NCBI RefSeq assembly: GCF_000718785.1
Contig: NZ_JOCA01000003.1
Location: 310,001-374,000, forward strand
Direction: 5' to 3'
Source of the DNA: Streptomyces sp. NRRL WC-3626
GTDB taxonomy: Bacteria; Actinomycetota; Actinomycetes; Streptomycetales; Streptomycetaceae
DNA: 64,000 bases
Part shown: piece by piece, positions 27,175 through 37,302 of the stretch
Numbering within the stretch: the first letter of the stretch is position 1
Layout of the letters: each line of letters starts with the position of its first letter
Made by a program: the position numbers and the translations under genes
The notes under the pieces: generated by a model
What the model saw: only the letters and a program-made list of their open reading frames with translations
The model's database searches: none
What the model was told of the DNA's origin: nothing

Positions 27175-28641
27175 GTGAGCACCGAGAACGAGGGCACCGC
27201 GGTACCCCCGGCCCCGTCGGCACCGCCGCCCGCGCCGGTGGATGCTCCCGCTGCTTCGGCGTACCAGGGGCAGCCGGCCCCGGGAGCGGCTCCGGAACCG
27301 GGCCCCGCCGCGCAGAACGCCGATCACGGATACGGCACCGCTCCCCAGCCCCCGGTGGGTGAGCACGGCTGGGGCCGCCCGCACGGCACGCACGGCGGAC
27401 AGGAACCCACCCCTCCCCCCGCCTCGTCCCCCGACGCCCCCTGGCCGCCGCCGGCGTACGGCGGCGGCGGGCACGGCGCGGGCGGCGGCTGGGGCTCCTC
27501 GTACCAGCAGCCGGCGCCGAAGAACGGCGGCGGGCGCGGCCGAATGGTCGCCGCGGTCCTGGTGGCCGCGCTGGTCGCGGGCGGCCTGGGCGGCGGTCTC
27601 GGCTACACGCTGGCCAAGGAGAACGACACCGACGGCTCGACGACCGTCTCGGCGTCCACCAGCGGCGGCAACGTGAAGCGTGATCCGGGCACGGTCGCCG
27701 GCGTCGCCGCCACGGCGCTGCCCAGCACGGTCACGATCGAGGCCGAGAGCAGCAGTGGCGAGGGCGGCACCGGCACCGGTTTCGTCTTCGACACCCAGGG
27801 CCACATCGTCACCAACAACCACGTGGTCGCGGACGCCGTCGACGGCGGCAAGGTCTCGGCGACCTTCCCCAACGGCAAGAAGTACGACGCCGAGGTGGTC
27901 GGCCACGCACAGGGCTACGACGTGGCGGTCATCAAGCTGAACAACGCCCCCTCCGACCTGAAGCCGCTCACCCTCGGCAACTCCGACGACGTCGCGGTCG
28001 GCGACTCGACGATCGCGATCGGCGCGCCCTTCGGCCTGTCGAACACGGTGACGACGGGCATCATCAGCGCGAAGAACCGCCCGGTCGCCAGCAGTGACGG
28101 TTCCGGCAGCCAGGCCTCGTACATGAGCGCCCTGCAGACCGACGCGTCGATCAACCCGGGCAACTCGGGCGGCCCGTTGCTCGACGCCAAGGGCAATGTG
28201 ATCGGTATCAACTCCGCGATCCAGTCCACCAGCAACGGCGGCTTCGGCACGGGACAGGCCGGCTCGATCGGCCTGGGCTTCGCCATCCCGATCAACCAGG
28301 CCAAGTACGTCGCCCAGGAACTGATCAAGACGGGCAAGCCGGTGTACGCCAAGATCGGCGCGTCCGTCTCCCTGGAGGACTCGACCGGCGGCGCGAAGAT
28401 CACCGAGCAGGGTGCGGGCGGCTCCGAGCCGGTGGACCCGGGCGGCCCCGCCGACAAGGCCGGCCTGCAGCCCGGCGACGTCATCACCAAGCTCGACGAC
28501 CGGGTCATCGACTCCGGCCCGACCCTGATCGGCGAGATCTGGACGCACAAGCCGGGCGACGAGGTCACGATCACCTACGAGCGCGACGGCAAGGAGCGCA
28601 CCACGGAACTCACCCTGGGCTCCCGCGTGGGCGACAGCTGA
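27175..28641 (+). CDS. HtrA/DegP-like membrane-anchored serine protease with PDZ domain
   Basis: 488 residues. A Pro/Ala/Gly-rich cytoplasmic N-terminus (1-120) is followed by one membrane helix (about 124-145), a trypsin-like domain with catalytic His216 (TNNHVV), Asp249 (YDVAV) and Ser331 (GNSGGP), and a C-terminal PDZ domain (about 385-480, GGPADKAGLQPGDVI). It degrades or refolds damaged proteins outside the membrane. GTG 27175 has GAGGAGAG upstream. It ends 63 bases before tRNA-Ser. Confidence 0.93.
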   Translation: MSTENEGTAVPPAPSAPPPAPVDAPAASAYQGQPAPGAAPEPGPAAQNADHGYGTAPQPPVGEHGWGRPHGTHGGQEPTPPPASSPDAPWPPPAYGGGGHGAGGGWGSSYQQPAPKNGGGRGRMVAAVLVAALVAGGLGGGLGYTLAKENDTDGSTTVSASTSGGNVKRDPGTVAGVAATALPSTVTIEAESSSGEGGTGTGFVFDTQGHIVTNNHVVADAVDGGKVSATFPNGKKYDAEVVGHAQGYDVAVIKLNNAPSDLKPLTLGNSDDVAVGDSTIAIGAPFGLSNTVTTGIISAKNRPVASSDGSGSQASYMSALQTDASINPGNSGGPLLDAKGNVIGINSAIQSTSNGGFGTGQAGSIGLGFAIPINQAKYVAQELIKTGKPVYAKIGASVSLEDSTGGAKITEQGAGGSEPVDPGGPADKAGLQPGDVITKLDDRVIDSGPTLIGEIWTHKPGDEVTITYERDGKERTTELTLGSRVGDS

Positions 28642-28704
28642 CCGCACCCGCGCACCCCGCACCCGTTACTCTGGTCCCGCGCCGCCGCTCGCCGGCAGGC
28701 GCGG

Positions 28705-28791
28705 GGAGGCGTGCCCGAGCGGCCGAAGGGAACGGTCTTGAAAACCGTCGTGGCAGCGATGTCACCGTGGGTTCAAATCCCACCGCCTCCG
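28705..28791 (+). tRNA. tRNA-Ser (anticodon TGA)
   Basis: 87 bases. Acceptor GGAGGCG pairs with CGCCTCC, the anticodon loop is CTTGAAA, the long variable arm is class II, and the T arm is GGGTTCAAATCCC. No encoded CCA. Confidence 0.96.
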
Positions 28792-28807
28792 CGTGATGCG
28801 TAGTGAG

Positions 28808-28845
28808 AACGGCCCCTGACCTGGGATTGGTCGGGGGCCGTTTTT
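28808..28845 (+). terminator. rho-independent terminator of tRNA-Ser
   Basis: ACGGCCCCTGACC pairs with GGTCGGGGGCCGT, followed by five T. A run of T is rare after Streptomyces stems, so this is a strong call. Confidence 0.85.
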
Positions 28846-28956
28846 CATGTCCGGACCCTGCGGCTCCCGGGGGTTTCCCGATCGGACGGGCCGTAAGGGG
28901 CACGCAGGGTTCGGGGGACGGGGGTATGTCGGGCGGGGCCCGGGACAGAATGAGGC

Positions 28957-29838
28957 ATGCGTGTGGATGACTGGTGTCTCACCGAAGACGTTGGCGAACT
29001 TCTCGACCGTGCCGGGGGGTTTCTGCGTTCGCGGCCCGGGATGCATGTGATGGCGCTGACCTGGGCCGAGAGGGTGCGTACGCGGGGGCCGGCGGCGTTC
29101 GGGGGCGGGACTCCGCTCTTCGGGGTGCTGGAGTCGGCGGGTGAGGTGCGGGCCGTGTTCCATCGGCTGCCGCCGCGCGGGGTGAGCGTCACCCCGCTGA
29201 CGGCCGGGCAGGCCGACAGCCTCGCCGCCCGGCTGGCCGGGGTGCTGCCCCAACTGCCCGCCGTCAGCGCGGACCACGGGAGCGCCGCCGTGTTCGCCGA
29301 GGCCTGGGGGCGGCACACCGGTGCGACGTCGAAGGCCCGCGACCTGCGACTGCGGCTGTACCGGCTCGGCACGCTCACCCCGCCCGACCCGTTGCCGGCG
29401 GGGCGGGCCCGTGTGCTGGGCGAGGAGGATGTCGACGAAGCCGCGTTCTGGTGCGGAGAGTTCGCCAAGGCCGTCGGCGAGGACGTCACCGTGAACGCCG
29501 GGACGTGGAGCAGCACCCGGTACGCCGACAAGCGGTACACGCTCTGGGAGACCCCGGACGGCACTCCCGTCTCCGTCGCGGGCATGAACCCGCTGATCGG
29601 CGGACAGATCCAGGTGGACATCGTGTACACCCCGGCCCGGCTGCGGGGCCGGGGCTACGCGGCCGCCGTGGCGGCCGAGGTGAGCCGGGCCGCGCTGGCC
29701 GCCGGCGCGCGGGACGTCGTGCTGTTCGCGGACCTGTCCAACCCCACCAGCAACGCTCTCTACCAGCGGCTCGGTTACCGCACCCTCGCCGACTGGGGGA
29801 CCTACGACTTCGCGTACGCGGAGCCGGAGGCCCGCTGA
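28957..29838 (+). CDS. GNAT-family N-acetyltransferase
   Basis: 293 residues. The N-terminal half (1-145) is a degenerate GNAT-like fold; the C-terminal half is a complete acetyl-CoA-binding domain with VDIVYTPARLRGRGYAAAV (the R/QxxGxG/A loop) and the late motif NPTSNALYQRLGYR. Small-molecule or peptide acetylation; substrate unknown. The start ATG at 28957 gives MRVDDWCLTED. Lies alone just after tRNA-Ser. Confidence 0.88.
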   Translation: MRVDDWCLTEDVGELLDRAGGFLRSRPGMHVMALTWAERVRTRGPAAFGGGTPLFGVLESAGEVRAVFHRLPPRGVSVTPLTAGQADSLAARLAGVLPQLPAVSADHGSAAVFAEAWGRHTGATSKARDLRLRLYRLGTLTPPDPLPAGRARVLGEEDVDEAAFWCGEFAKAVGEDVTVNAGTWSSTRYADKRYTLWETPDGTPVSVAGMNPLIGGQIQVDIVYTPARLRGRGYAAAVAAEVSRAALAAGARDVVLFADLSNPTSNALYQRLGYRTLADWGTYDFAYAEPEAR

Positions 29839-29855
29839 GCATCGCCGGAGGGGTT

Positions 29856-30368
29856 TCAGGACGCCGCGCGCAGCAGGCGCAGCTGGCCGATCTCCGCCAC
29901 GTTCTTCATCAGCTCGGCGTTCACCCAGGCGACCATGTGCGCCTTGGTGTGCGCCGGGTCGTCCGGCCAGGGGAAGGGCGCCGTGGTGCTCAGCTCCGCG
30001 TCAGTGAGGCCGTCGAGCACCGTGAGCCATTCGTCGCGCAGGGAGCGCAGCCAGTCCACCGTCGCCGGGCCCTCGCCGGGCCAGACGACGTCGGTCCGCG
30101 CGCGGGGGAGGCGTCCGCGCGCGTGGGCCGTCGTCACGCTCCACCACCAGCCGATGTGCCAGGTGATCCAGGCGATGGTGGGCACGGGCACGGGGTCGGG
30201 CTCGGTCTCCGCCCAGTCGGGGACCCAGGCTCCGTCGGGTGACCGGCGCACGGTCCAGCAGTGGGGCGTGGGCTCCCACAGGAAGTCGTCCGGTTCCAGG
30301 CGTTCCAGGTGGTACTCGAACAGGGACCAGGTCAGGTCGAACTGGAAGCGCAGCAGTGAGGTGGGCAT
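29856..30368 (-). CDS. DinB-family (four-helix metal-binding) protein
   Basis: 170 residues. A DinB/DUF664-type four-helix bundle: LLRFQFDLTWSLFEYHLERL at the start (split here by function: helix 1), then ITWHIGWWW with a metal-ligand His, and a final helix with His in DPAHTKAHMVAWVN. Members are often mycothiol-dependent or bacillithiol transferase relatives. AGAAGG lies about 10 bases before the ATG at 30368. Convergent with the acetyltransferase gene. Confidence 0.85.
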   Translation of the reverse strand: MPTSLLRFQFDLTWSLFEYHLERLEPDDFLWEPTPHCWTVRRSPDGAWVPDWAETEPDPVPVPTIAWITWHIGWWWSVTTAHARGRLPRARTDVVWPGEGPATVDWLRSLRDEWLTVLDGLTDAELSTTAPFPWPDDPAHTKAHMVAWVNAELMKNVAEIGQLRLLRAAS

Positions 30369-30396
30369 GAGGGACCTTCTGTGGGGCGGCGGGGGG

Positions 30397-30828
30397 TCAG
30401 AGTTCCTCGTCCGTCGCCAGGGTGTCCCAGTCCACTTCCAGGAGGCCGGGTTCCGCGTCGTGGGCCGAGGGGACGCACGCGGCGGGCTGGAACCAGACGA
30501 CGGTGAGGCGGGAGCGGTACAGGGCGCGGTCGTGGGACGGGTCGAGGGCCTCCGCGCGGAAGCTGCCCACACAGGCGACGGAGGGCAGCACCTCCACCGG
30601 GCCGAAGGCGCCCGCGTACTGGTCGGGGTACTCGCGCGGGGGCGGGATCAGATGGACCTGGGGGCCCGGGAAGGAGCGGTTGGCCATGCGCACCAGCGCG
30701 TCGATCCGCCGGTCGTTGAGTGGCTTGCAGGGGTAGCCCTCGAGCAGGCCGCCGTAGGTCGACGACATATGGAGTGCGGAGAGGTCGACCGTGCGGCCGG
30801 AGGCCAGGACGACGCGGGCGAGTGCCAT
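30397..30828 (-). CDS. conserved hypothetical protein, 143 aa
   Basis: Not recognised. Begins MALARVVLASGRTVDL; the middle contains SSTYGGLLEGYPCKPLND and a hydrophobic strand RLTVVWFQPAACVP, and the tail is acidic (TLATDEEL). No signal peptide. AAGGTG lies about 8 bases before the ATG at 30828. Placed in the same direction between the prim-pol and DinB genes with 28- to 42-base gaps, so the three may share a transcript. Confidence 0.68.
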   Translation of the reverse strand: MALARVVLASGRTVDLSALHMSSTYGGLLEGYPCKPLNDRRIDALVRMANRSFPGPQVHLIPPPREYPDQYAGAFGPVEVLPSVACVGSFRAEALDPSHDRALYRSRLTVVWFQPAACVPSAHDAEPGLLEVDWDTLATDEEL

Positions 30829-30870
30829 GGTCGGCACCTTATGGCGGTGGTGCATTCGGGGCTTTCGATT

Positions 30871-31743
30871 TCAGGGGCGGTGGGCTGTCATGCGGGCGGC
30901 CGACGCGATCGTCGCGCGGGCCTCTCGTTCGGTCAGGCCCGTGCTGACGGCGGCGGTGACCAGCGGGTCCACCAGGTCCGGGCCGATGCCGTCCTCGTAG
31001 GCGCGGCAGGCCGCCCAGAACAGGCGGGTGTTGCGCTGCCCCTCGTGCGCCGCGAGGACGAACTGGACCAGGCCCTGGCCGTGTCCGCCGGCCGACGGGG
31101 GAGTCGGGTGGTGCGCGCGGGGCGGCGGGAGAAGCAGGCGCAGGAGCGCGGGCGGGCAGGGGGCCGGGGGCAGGTGCGCGGTGCCGGGGGCGGTGGCGTA
31201 CGTGCCCCGGTCCGTACGGGAGCCGGGGCCGACGAGATAGCCGCCGGCGCCCCGGATGTCGATGCCGGGGGCGAGGCGGCCCGCGGAGTTGGGGACGACG
31301 ACGTCCGGCGGGCCGGTCAGCCACAGATGGCGGCCGCCGCTCGGGGTGAGGACGACCACCGTGGCGGGGATCGTGAACAGGTGACGCAGCGCCAGTTCAC
31401 GCAGGGCGGCAGGGGCGTCCGTGCCGGTCTTGGTGTCCAGGTCGATGCCGATGAGGTGGTGCGGGGGCAGTCCGCAGGCGATGCCGTAGCCGGTGGCGCG
31501 GGGCGCGGCGGCGAACAGGGCGCGGATCCGGGCGGGTTCGGTGGAGGCGTCGTGGACGCCATGGCCGTAGCGGCCGCATTCGCCGTGGCAGGGCGGGCCC
31601 GCCGGCTCCGGGGTGTCGCGGTGGGGTGAGCGCAGGGCCGGGAGCTTGGTCCGGGACAGGGGGATGACGGCCAGGCCGCGTTCGGCGGCTGACAGGGCGT
31701 GTGCGAGGGCCAGCGTCGTGGCCTGCCGGTCGGTGGTGGCCAT
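30871..31743 (-). CDS. bifunctional DNA primase/polymerase (prim-pol domain)
   Basis: 290 residues consisting of a prim-pol domain and a short C-terminal helical part. The catalytic acids are in LIGIDLDTKTG (DxD), then SGGRHLWL and the PGIDIRGAGGYLVGPGS signature follow. Stand-alone prim-pol proteins replicate actinobacterial plasmids and integrative elements, but chromosomal copies also exist. This copy lies 3 kb from tRNA-Ser, a common target of integrative elements, but I see no integrase nearby. ATG 31743 is preferred over 31761. Confidence 0.87.
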   Translation of the reverse strand: MATTDRQATTLALAHALSAAERGLAVIPLSRTKLPALRSPHRDTPEPAGPPCHGECGRYGHGVHDASTEPARIRALFAAAPRATGYGIACGLPPHHLIGIDLDTKTGTDAPAALRELALRHLFTIPATVVVLTPSGGRHLWLTGPPDVVVPNSAGRLAPGIDIRGAGGYLVGPGSRTDRGTYATAPGTAHLPPAPCPPALLRLLLPPPRAHHPTPPSAGGHGQGLVQFVLAAHEGQRNTRLFWAACRAYEDGIGPDLVDPLVTAAVSTGLTEREARATIASAARMTAHRP

Positions 31744-32098
31744 GAGCTTATTTTCGTACATGCGTTCGAAGAAGGGAAGGGGGAGTGCGGGCGGCGCGCG
31801 GGAGCGGAGCCGTCGCCGGGAAGGTGGCGGAACGCTTCACCCCTTGCGAGGGCGGGCGCGTGCCAGTCCCGTGCGGGAGTGGTGGGAATCCGGGGGCGTG
31901 CCGGGGTTTATCCCGTTGTCGTCACGCTTGCGTGCGAAGGCGGCGTCCAGGGTGGTTCGGCGGGGATCGCCTGGGCAGCACTGATCTCGCGACGTCGTGC
32001 ACAGCGCCGGGGTGGGGGGCCAACTTCCCTGGTGACAGCCGAATTCCACGCACAGGCGGTCATGAGCCGGTGCGTCCTTGTTCTGGAGGGAACACAAC
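31744..32098. other. 355-base divergent gap
   Basis: Leader of the secreted protein and promoter of the prim-pol gene. No repeat, RNA or small gene that I can support. The last 60 bases are less GC-rich. Confidence 0.4.
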
Positions 32099-32422
32099 AT
32101 GGCAAGTATCCGTACCGCCCGCGTCATCGCCGCGATCTCCGCCCTTCCGCTCGCGGCCGCCCTCTTCACCGGGGTCGCGACGGCGGACAACGGCGCCCTG
32201 GCGGACGACGGATCGATCGCGACGGCCACCAGCTCGGACGCCGGCGTCCTGGGCAGCGGCGTAGGCGGCGACAACTTCGGCAACTCGGCGACCTCGCAGC
32301 AGCAGGCCACCGGCTCCGGCGCCACCAACCAGAGCAACAGCGCCCAGGTCAGCGGCTCCGCCTTCACGGCCGTCAACCAGGGCAACGACAACGTGGCGGT
32401 CAGCTTCAGCCCGCTGTGGTGA
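32099..32422 (+). CDS. small secreted Asn/Gln/Ser-rich protein
   Basis: 107 residues. Sec signal peptide (MASIRTARVIAAISALPLAAALFTGVATA, cleavage after ATA, described here only by its ends) leaves a 78-residue acidic, aromatic-poor chain rich in Asn, Gln, Ser, Gly and Ala with FGNSATSQQQATGSG and NQSNSAQVSGSAF. Composition recalls rodlins and other Streptomyces surface proteins, but there is no chaplin domain and no cysteine. GGAGG lies 9 bases before the ATG. A stem at 32490-32519 ends the gene, and a long tandem array follows. Confidence 0.75.
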   Translation: MASIRTARVIAAISALPLAAALFTGVATADNGALADDGSIATATSSDAGVLGSGVGGDNFGNSATSQQQATGSGATNQSNSAQVSGSAFTAVNQGNDNVAVSFSPLW

Positions 32423-32489
32423 GGAGGCCGGCGGCGCCCTGACGGTGGGGGGTCACCGGGGTGCCGTGGGGGGCGTGGGGGGAGGCGTT

Positions 32490-32519
32490 CGCGCGGCAGT
32501 GCTTCGGCGCTGCCGCGCG
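32490..32519 (+). terminator. terminator hairpin after the secreted-protein gene
   Basis: CGCGCGGCAG ... CTGCCGCGCG, a perfect 10-bp stem with a 10-base loop containing TTCGG. Confidence 0.6.
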
Positions 32520-33050
32520 GGCGTTTTCACAGGGGGTCCCTCGCGGGGGCTTCCGGGGCGGCCCGTCACGGCACTCCTGCGGGGCCCTCGCGGGTGTTCC
32601 TCCGGGGCCCGGCACGGGTGTTCTTCGCGGAGGATCCCCCGGGGGCGTTCCCGCAGTGGCCCCTCATGGGCGCCCCCGCGGCGGGCCCGTCATGGGTACC
32701 TCACGGGCGCCCCTGTGGCGGGCCCGCCACAGGCGTTTTCGTGGCGGCTCGTGGCGGGTGTGTCTGCGGCAGCCTGGCATGGGTGTTGTTGTGGTGGCCC
32801 CGCGTGGGTGGTCCCGCCGTGGCTCGTTGGGGGTCTTCGGGGGGCGGCCTGTGGCAGGTGTGTCTGCGGCGGCTCGGCATGGGGCTTGTGCGGCGGCTTC
32901 CCGCGGGTGTTTCCGCCGTGGCCCGTCGAGGGCGTGCCCGTGGCGGCCCCGCTCGGGCGTTCCGTCGCGGCTGCGCACAGGCGTCCCGTGGTGGCCCGGC
33001 CCAGGTGTTCCGGTGTGGGCCCTCGCGGGCGTTTCCGTGGCCGGCCCTCA
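32520..33050. repeat. degenerate tandem array, about 21 units of 24-26 bp
   Basis: Successive units begin GGGYGTTYCCGYGG, continue with YGGCCCG and end in a variable CAY/CGC. Examples are the units ending at 33050 (GGGCGTTTCCGTGG then CCGGCCCTCA) and the unit GGGCGTGCCCGTGG then CGGCCCCGCTC just before 32960. No two units are identical. The period is not a multiple of three, so it is unlikely to encode a repeat protein. Confidence 0.75.
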
Positions 33051-33189
33051 GGGGTCGACCCGCAGTACCCCTCACCCGCTCGTCCACCTTCAGGAGGTGC
33101 AGCCCGCCCCACCCCTACAACCTGAGGGGGACGTGGCTTCGGGACCTACGGGCGATTTGCCGGGCCGCACCCGCTCCTAGCGTTGAGCC

Positions 33190-33768
33190 ATGACCACACC
33201 CGTCTGCACCAGTGCTTCGAAAGCCGCCGCACCGGCGACCGTGACGCAGACCCGGACCCAGAACCTCCGGTACCCGTCGTTCTCGTCGTACATGAGGGCC
33301 CGCCAGCCGGTACTCCTGCGTACCGCCCGGTCCCTGACCGGGAACCCCAGCGACGCGGAGGACCTCCTGCAGACCGCCCTCGCCAAGACGTACGTCGCCT
33401 GGGAACGCATAGAGGACCACCGCGCGCTCGACGGCTATGTGCGCAGGGCCCTGCTGAACACACGGACGTCGCAGTGGCGCAAGCGCAGGGTCGACGAGTT
33501 CGCCTGCGACGAACTGCCCGAGTCCGACCTGGTGCCCGCCGGCGGCGACCCGGCCGAGCAGCAGGCGTTGCGCGACGCGATGTGGCGGGCGATCATGCGG
33601 CTGCCCGCGCGGCAGCGGGCGATGGTCGTCCTGCGGTACTACGAGGACCTCAGCGAGGTGCAGACGGCCGAGGTGCTCGGTGTCTCGGTGGGTACGGTGA
33701 AGTCGGCCGTGTCGCGAGCCCTCGGAAAGCTCCGCGAGGACGCCGAACTGAGCCTCGTCCGCAGCTGA
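33190..33768 (+). CDS. SigE-family ECF RNA polymerase sigma factor
   Basis: 192 residues. Sigma region 2 spans FSSYMRARQPVLLRTARSL through DAEDLLQTALAKTYVAW, and region 4 spans LPARQRAMVVLRYYEDLSEVQTAEVLG with the helix-turn-helix VSVGTVKSAVSRAL. The SigE-family (SigE-family sigma of actinomycetes) usually lacks a linked anti-sigma of the RsiW kind, and none is seen here. The 22-residue N-terminal Ala/Thr-rich extension is unusual but the ATG follows the array by 139 bases with no better start. Confidence 0.9.
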   Translation: MTTPVCTSASKAAAPATVTQTRTQNLRYPSFSSYMRARQPVLLRTARSLTGNPSDAEDLLQTALAKTYVAWERIEDHRALDGYVRRALLNTRTSQWRKRRVDEFACDELPESDLVPAGGDPAEQQALRDAMWRAIMRLPARQRAMVVLRYYEDLSEVQTAEVLGVSVGTVKSAVSRALGKLREDAELSLVRS

Positions 33769-33819
33769 AACGCGCCGGCTCCACGGCACGGCGGTGATCG
33801 ATCATCCGCTCCCCTAGTG

Positions 33820-33837
33820 ACATACCGCGCGGTATGT
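33820..33837. promoter_or_regulatory. 18-bp perfect palindrome, probable repressor operator
   Basis: ACATACCGCGCGGTATGT, fully symmetric, 58 bases before the acyl-CoA ligase start. The form (ATACC ... GGTAT) is typical of TetR-family operators for lipid-catabolism genes. The regulator is not obviously in the window. Confidence 0.6.
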
Positions 33838-33895
33838 GCGCAGAATCAGCGCAACCCGTACCGCCCGCGCAGGCAATGTCGCCCAGGAGGACGCC

Positions 33896-35549
<1,654 letters not shown>

Positions 35550-35551
<2 letters not shown>

Positions 35552-35870
35552 CACGGACGTACGTGATCCGGCCCTGACGCCGGCGTACGGAGCCGGGCTC
35601 TGGCGCCGGCGTACGGAGCGGCCTTCGGCCCCGGCGTACGTGATCTGGCTGGCGTCGGCGTACGGAGCCGGCCTCTGGCCCCGGCGTCCGTGATCCGGCG
35701 CGCCCCTGGCGTTGGCGTACGCGACGTCGTGGGGCACCGGCGCACGTGATCCGGCCTCAGACACGGACGTACGTGATCCGGCCCAGGCGTCGGCGTACGT
35801 GATCCGGCCCTGGGCGTCGGCGTACGCGACGCCGTGGCCCAGGCACCGGCGTCCGTGATCCGGTGCCTGA
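35550..35870. repeat. degenerate tandem array, about 12 units of 24-31 bp
   Basis: Units of the form GCGYCGGCGTACGTGATC followed by CGGCCYTG. CGTACGTGATCCGG recurs at least four times, alternating with the variants CGTACGGAGCCGG and CGTACGCGAC. It begins at the stop of the acyl-CoA ligase and ends about 80 bases before the MFS gene stop. Sequence is unrelated to the array at 32520. Confidence 0.78.
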
Positions 35871-35948
35871 GACCCGCGTACCTGCCCCGCCCCGGCACCC
35901 GCCGGGCGGCGAGGGGCATGCCCCCGCCGCCCGGCGCCTACGCGCTGT
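35871..35948. other. remainder of the 397-base convergent gap
   Basis: The gap between the ligase and the MFS transporter is 397 bases, of which the first 320 are the tandem array. In the last 78 bases the only structure I see is GGCGGGTGCC-like GC-rich sequence without a clear stem. Confidence 0.4.
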
Positions 35949-37172
35949 TCAGCGTCGTATCGCCGTGCTTCCCCAGCCCAGCGCCAGCCAGACCGCCGCG
36001 ACCGCCGACACACCGCCCCAGCCGAGGTGGGTGAAGGCGGTGCCCGCGAGGGCGGAGGCGGTGGCGCCGCCGGCGAAACCGGAGACGACGTAGGCCGTGT
36101 TGGCGACGGCCGGGCTGGAGGTGGTGGTCAGGGCGAGGGTCTGGTTGGCGACGTGGGAGGCGACCAGGGCCGCGTGGATCGCGACCGCGGCGACGAACAG
36201 CGCCCAGATGACCTGCCCGCCCAGCCAGAACAGCGGCACGGCCCCGGCCGCCAGCAGATACGCCCCCCGTACGACCCTCGCGGCGCCGAACCGGTCGACG
36301 AGCCCGCCCGCCAGCGGAGCCACCGCGCTCGCCGCGAGCCCGAAGAGGCCGAACAGTCCGGCGGTGGCCGTGGACAGGCCGTAGGCCGGGCCCGTCAGCA
36401 GCAGCGCGAGCGAGGTCCACAGGGCGCTCCACGCGCCGAACATCCCCGCCTGGCGCACCGAAGCGCGCCACAGGTCGGGCGAGCGGCGCAGCAGTCCGGG
36501 CAGCGCGGCGATCCCGCCGAACAGCGGGCCGTCGCGGTGCCGCCGCCCGGACGGCAGGACGAGGGCGGTGGCGACGCCGAGCGCGAGCGTGAGCACGGCC
36601 GCGCCCGCGAACACCCACCGCCAGCCGAAGGCCTGCCCGGCGAGCCCGCCGAGCACCCGGGCCGCGACGATGCCGGTGAACAGTCCGGCGATCACGGCGG
36701 CGACATGGCGGGCGCGGCGCGCGGCGGGGGCGCGTTCGGCGACCAGCGGGACGAGGAGCTGCGGTACGACCGTTCCCGCCGAGGCGACGAACACGGCGAC
36801 GGCCAGCGCCCCCGTACCGGGCGCGACGGCACTGGCGAGCAGGGCGGCGGTGGTGACCAGGGTGAGCGTGGTGACCAGCCGGCGCCGGTCGACGGTGTCG
36901 CCGAGCGGGGCGAAGAACAGCAGCCCGACCGCGTAGCCGAGCTGGGCGACCGAGGCGATCCAGGCCACGGCGGACGGCGTGGAGCCGAAGTCATGGGCGA
37001 TCAGGGAGAGCAGGGGTGCGGCGAGATAGATGTTGGCGGCCGTGACCGCGGTGCACACGGCGATGAGGGCGAGGAACGCTCCGGAGCCGCGGGACGCACC
37101 CGGCTCCGGGGTGACGGCCGATGGTCTGCGGCCCTGTCGGCCGGTGGTGGCGCTGGGCGGCGCTGAGGACAT
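35949..37172 (-). CDS. MFS transporter (drug/metabolite efflux type)
   Basis: 407 residues with 12 predicted membrane helices. After the first helix pair comes the loop FAPLGDTVDRRRLV, a match to the MFS motif A, and GTVVPQLLVPLVAERA is in the right place for helix 4-5. Probably an efflux pump of the Bcr/CynX type. The start at ATG 37172 gives a Ser/Gly-rich cytoplasmic leader. Divergent from a TetR gene with two near-palindromes between them, so regulation by that TetR protein is likely. Confidence 0.88.
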   Translation of the reverse strand: MSSAPPSATTGRQGRRPSAVTPEPGASRGSGAFLALIAVCTAVTAANIYLAAPLLSLIAHDFGSTPSAVAWIASVAQLGYAVGLLFFAPLGDTVDRRRLVTTLTLVTTAALLASAVAPGTGALAVAVFVASAGTVVPQLLVPLVAERAPAARRARHVAAVIAGLFTGIVAARVLGGLAGQAFGWRWVFAGAAVLTLALGVATALVLPSGRRHRDGPLFGGIAALPGLLRRSPDLWRASVRQAGMFGAWSALWTSLALLLTGPAYGLSTATAGLFGLFGLAASAVAPLAGGLVDRFGAARVVRGAYLLAAGAVPLFWLGGQVIWALFVAAVAIHAALVASHVANQTLALTTTSSPAVANTAYVVSGFAGGATASALAGTAFTHLGWGGVSAVAAVWLALGWGSTAIRR

Positions 37173-37203
37173 GAGCGGGGTACCCCTTCGAGCCTGCTCT
37201 AAC

Positions 37204-37278
37204 AACTAACTGGTTGGTTGGCTGACGGAAGAACAGTCTGCGGCCCGGTTCGATTCCCTGTCAACCAAACAGTTGGTT
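37204..37278. promoter_or_regulatory. two TetR-type operator half-palindromes
   Basis: AACTAACTGGTTGGTT (37204-37219) and AACCAAACAGTTGGTT (37263-37278), both variants of AACYAACYRGTTRGTT, lie between the divergent MFS and TetR genes. Confidence 0.65.
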
Positions 37279-37302
37279 ACTTGCCGCGCTACCCTGTCCC
37301 GT

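Larger units (their letters stand above)
32423..33189. other. 767-base gap: terminator plus degenerate tandem array
   Basis: Contains the hairpin at 32490-32519 and the 25-bp-period array at 32520-33050 (listed separately). All three plus frames stay open across much of it, which reflects the lack of A and T rather than coding. Confidence 0.6.

Noticed and set aside
26887..28662. Long minus-strand extension upstream of the phosphodiesterase
   Set aside because: It lies antisense to the HtrA-like protease, whose catalytic motifs are all present; the extension has no domain.
28705..32422. Integrative element downstream of tRNA-Ser(TGA)
   Set aside because: A prim-pol gene lies 2-3 kb away, but no integrase, excisionase or duplicated tRNA 3' end was found, so there is not enough support.
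32445..33193. Three overlapping long open frames of 200-240 codons on the plus strand
   Set aside because: All three frames are open through the 25-bp-period array because A/T is scarce. Products are Arg/Gly-rich, without ribosome site or sensible codon bias, and the period is not a multiple of three.
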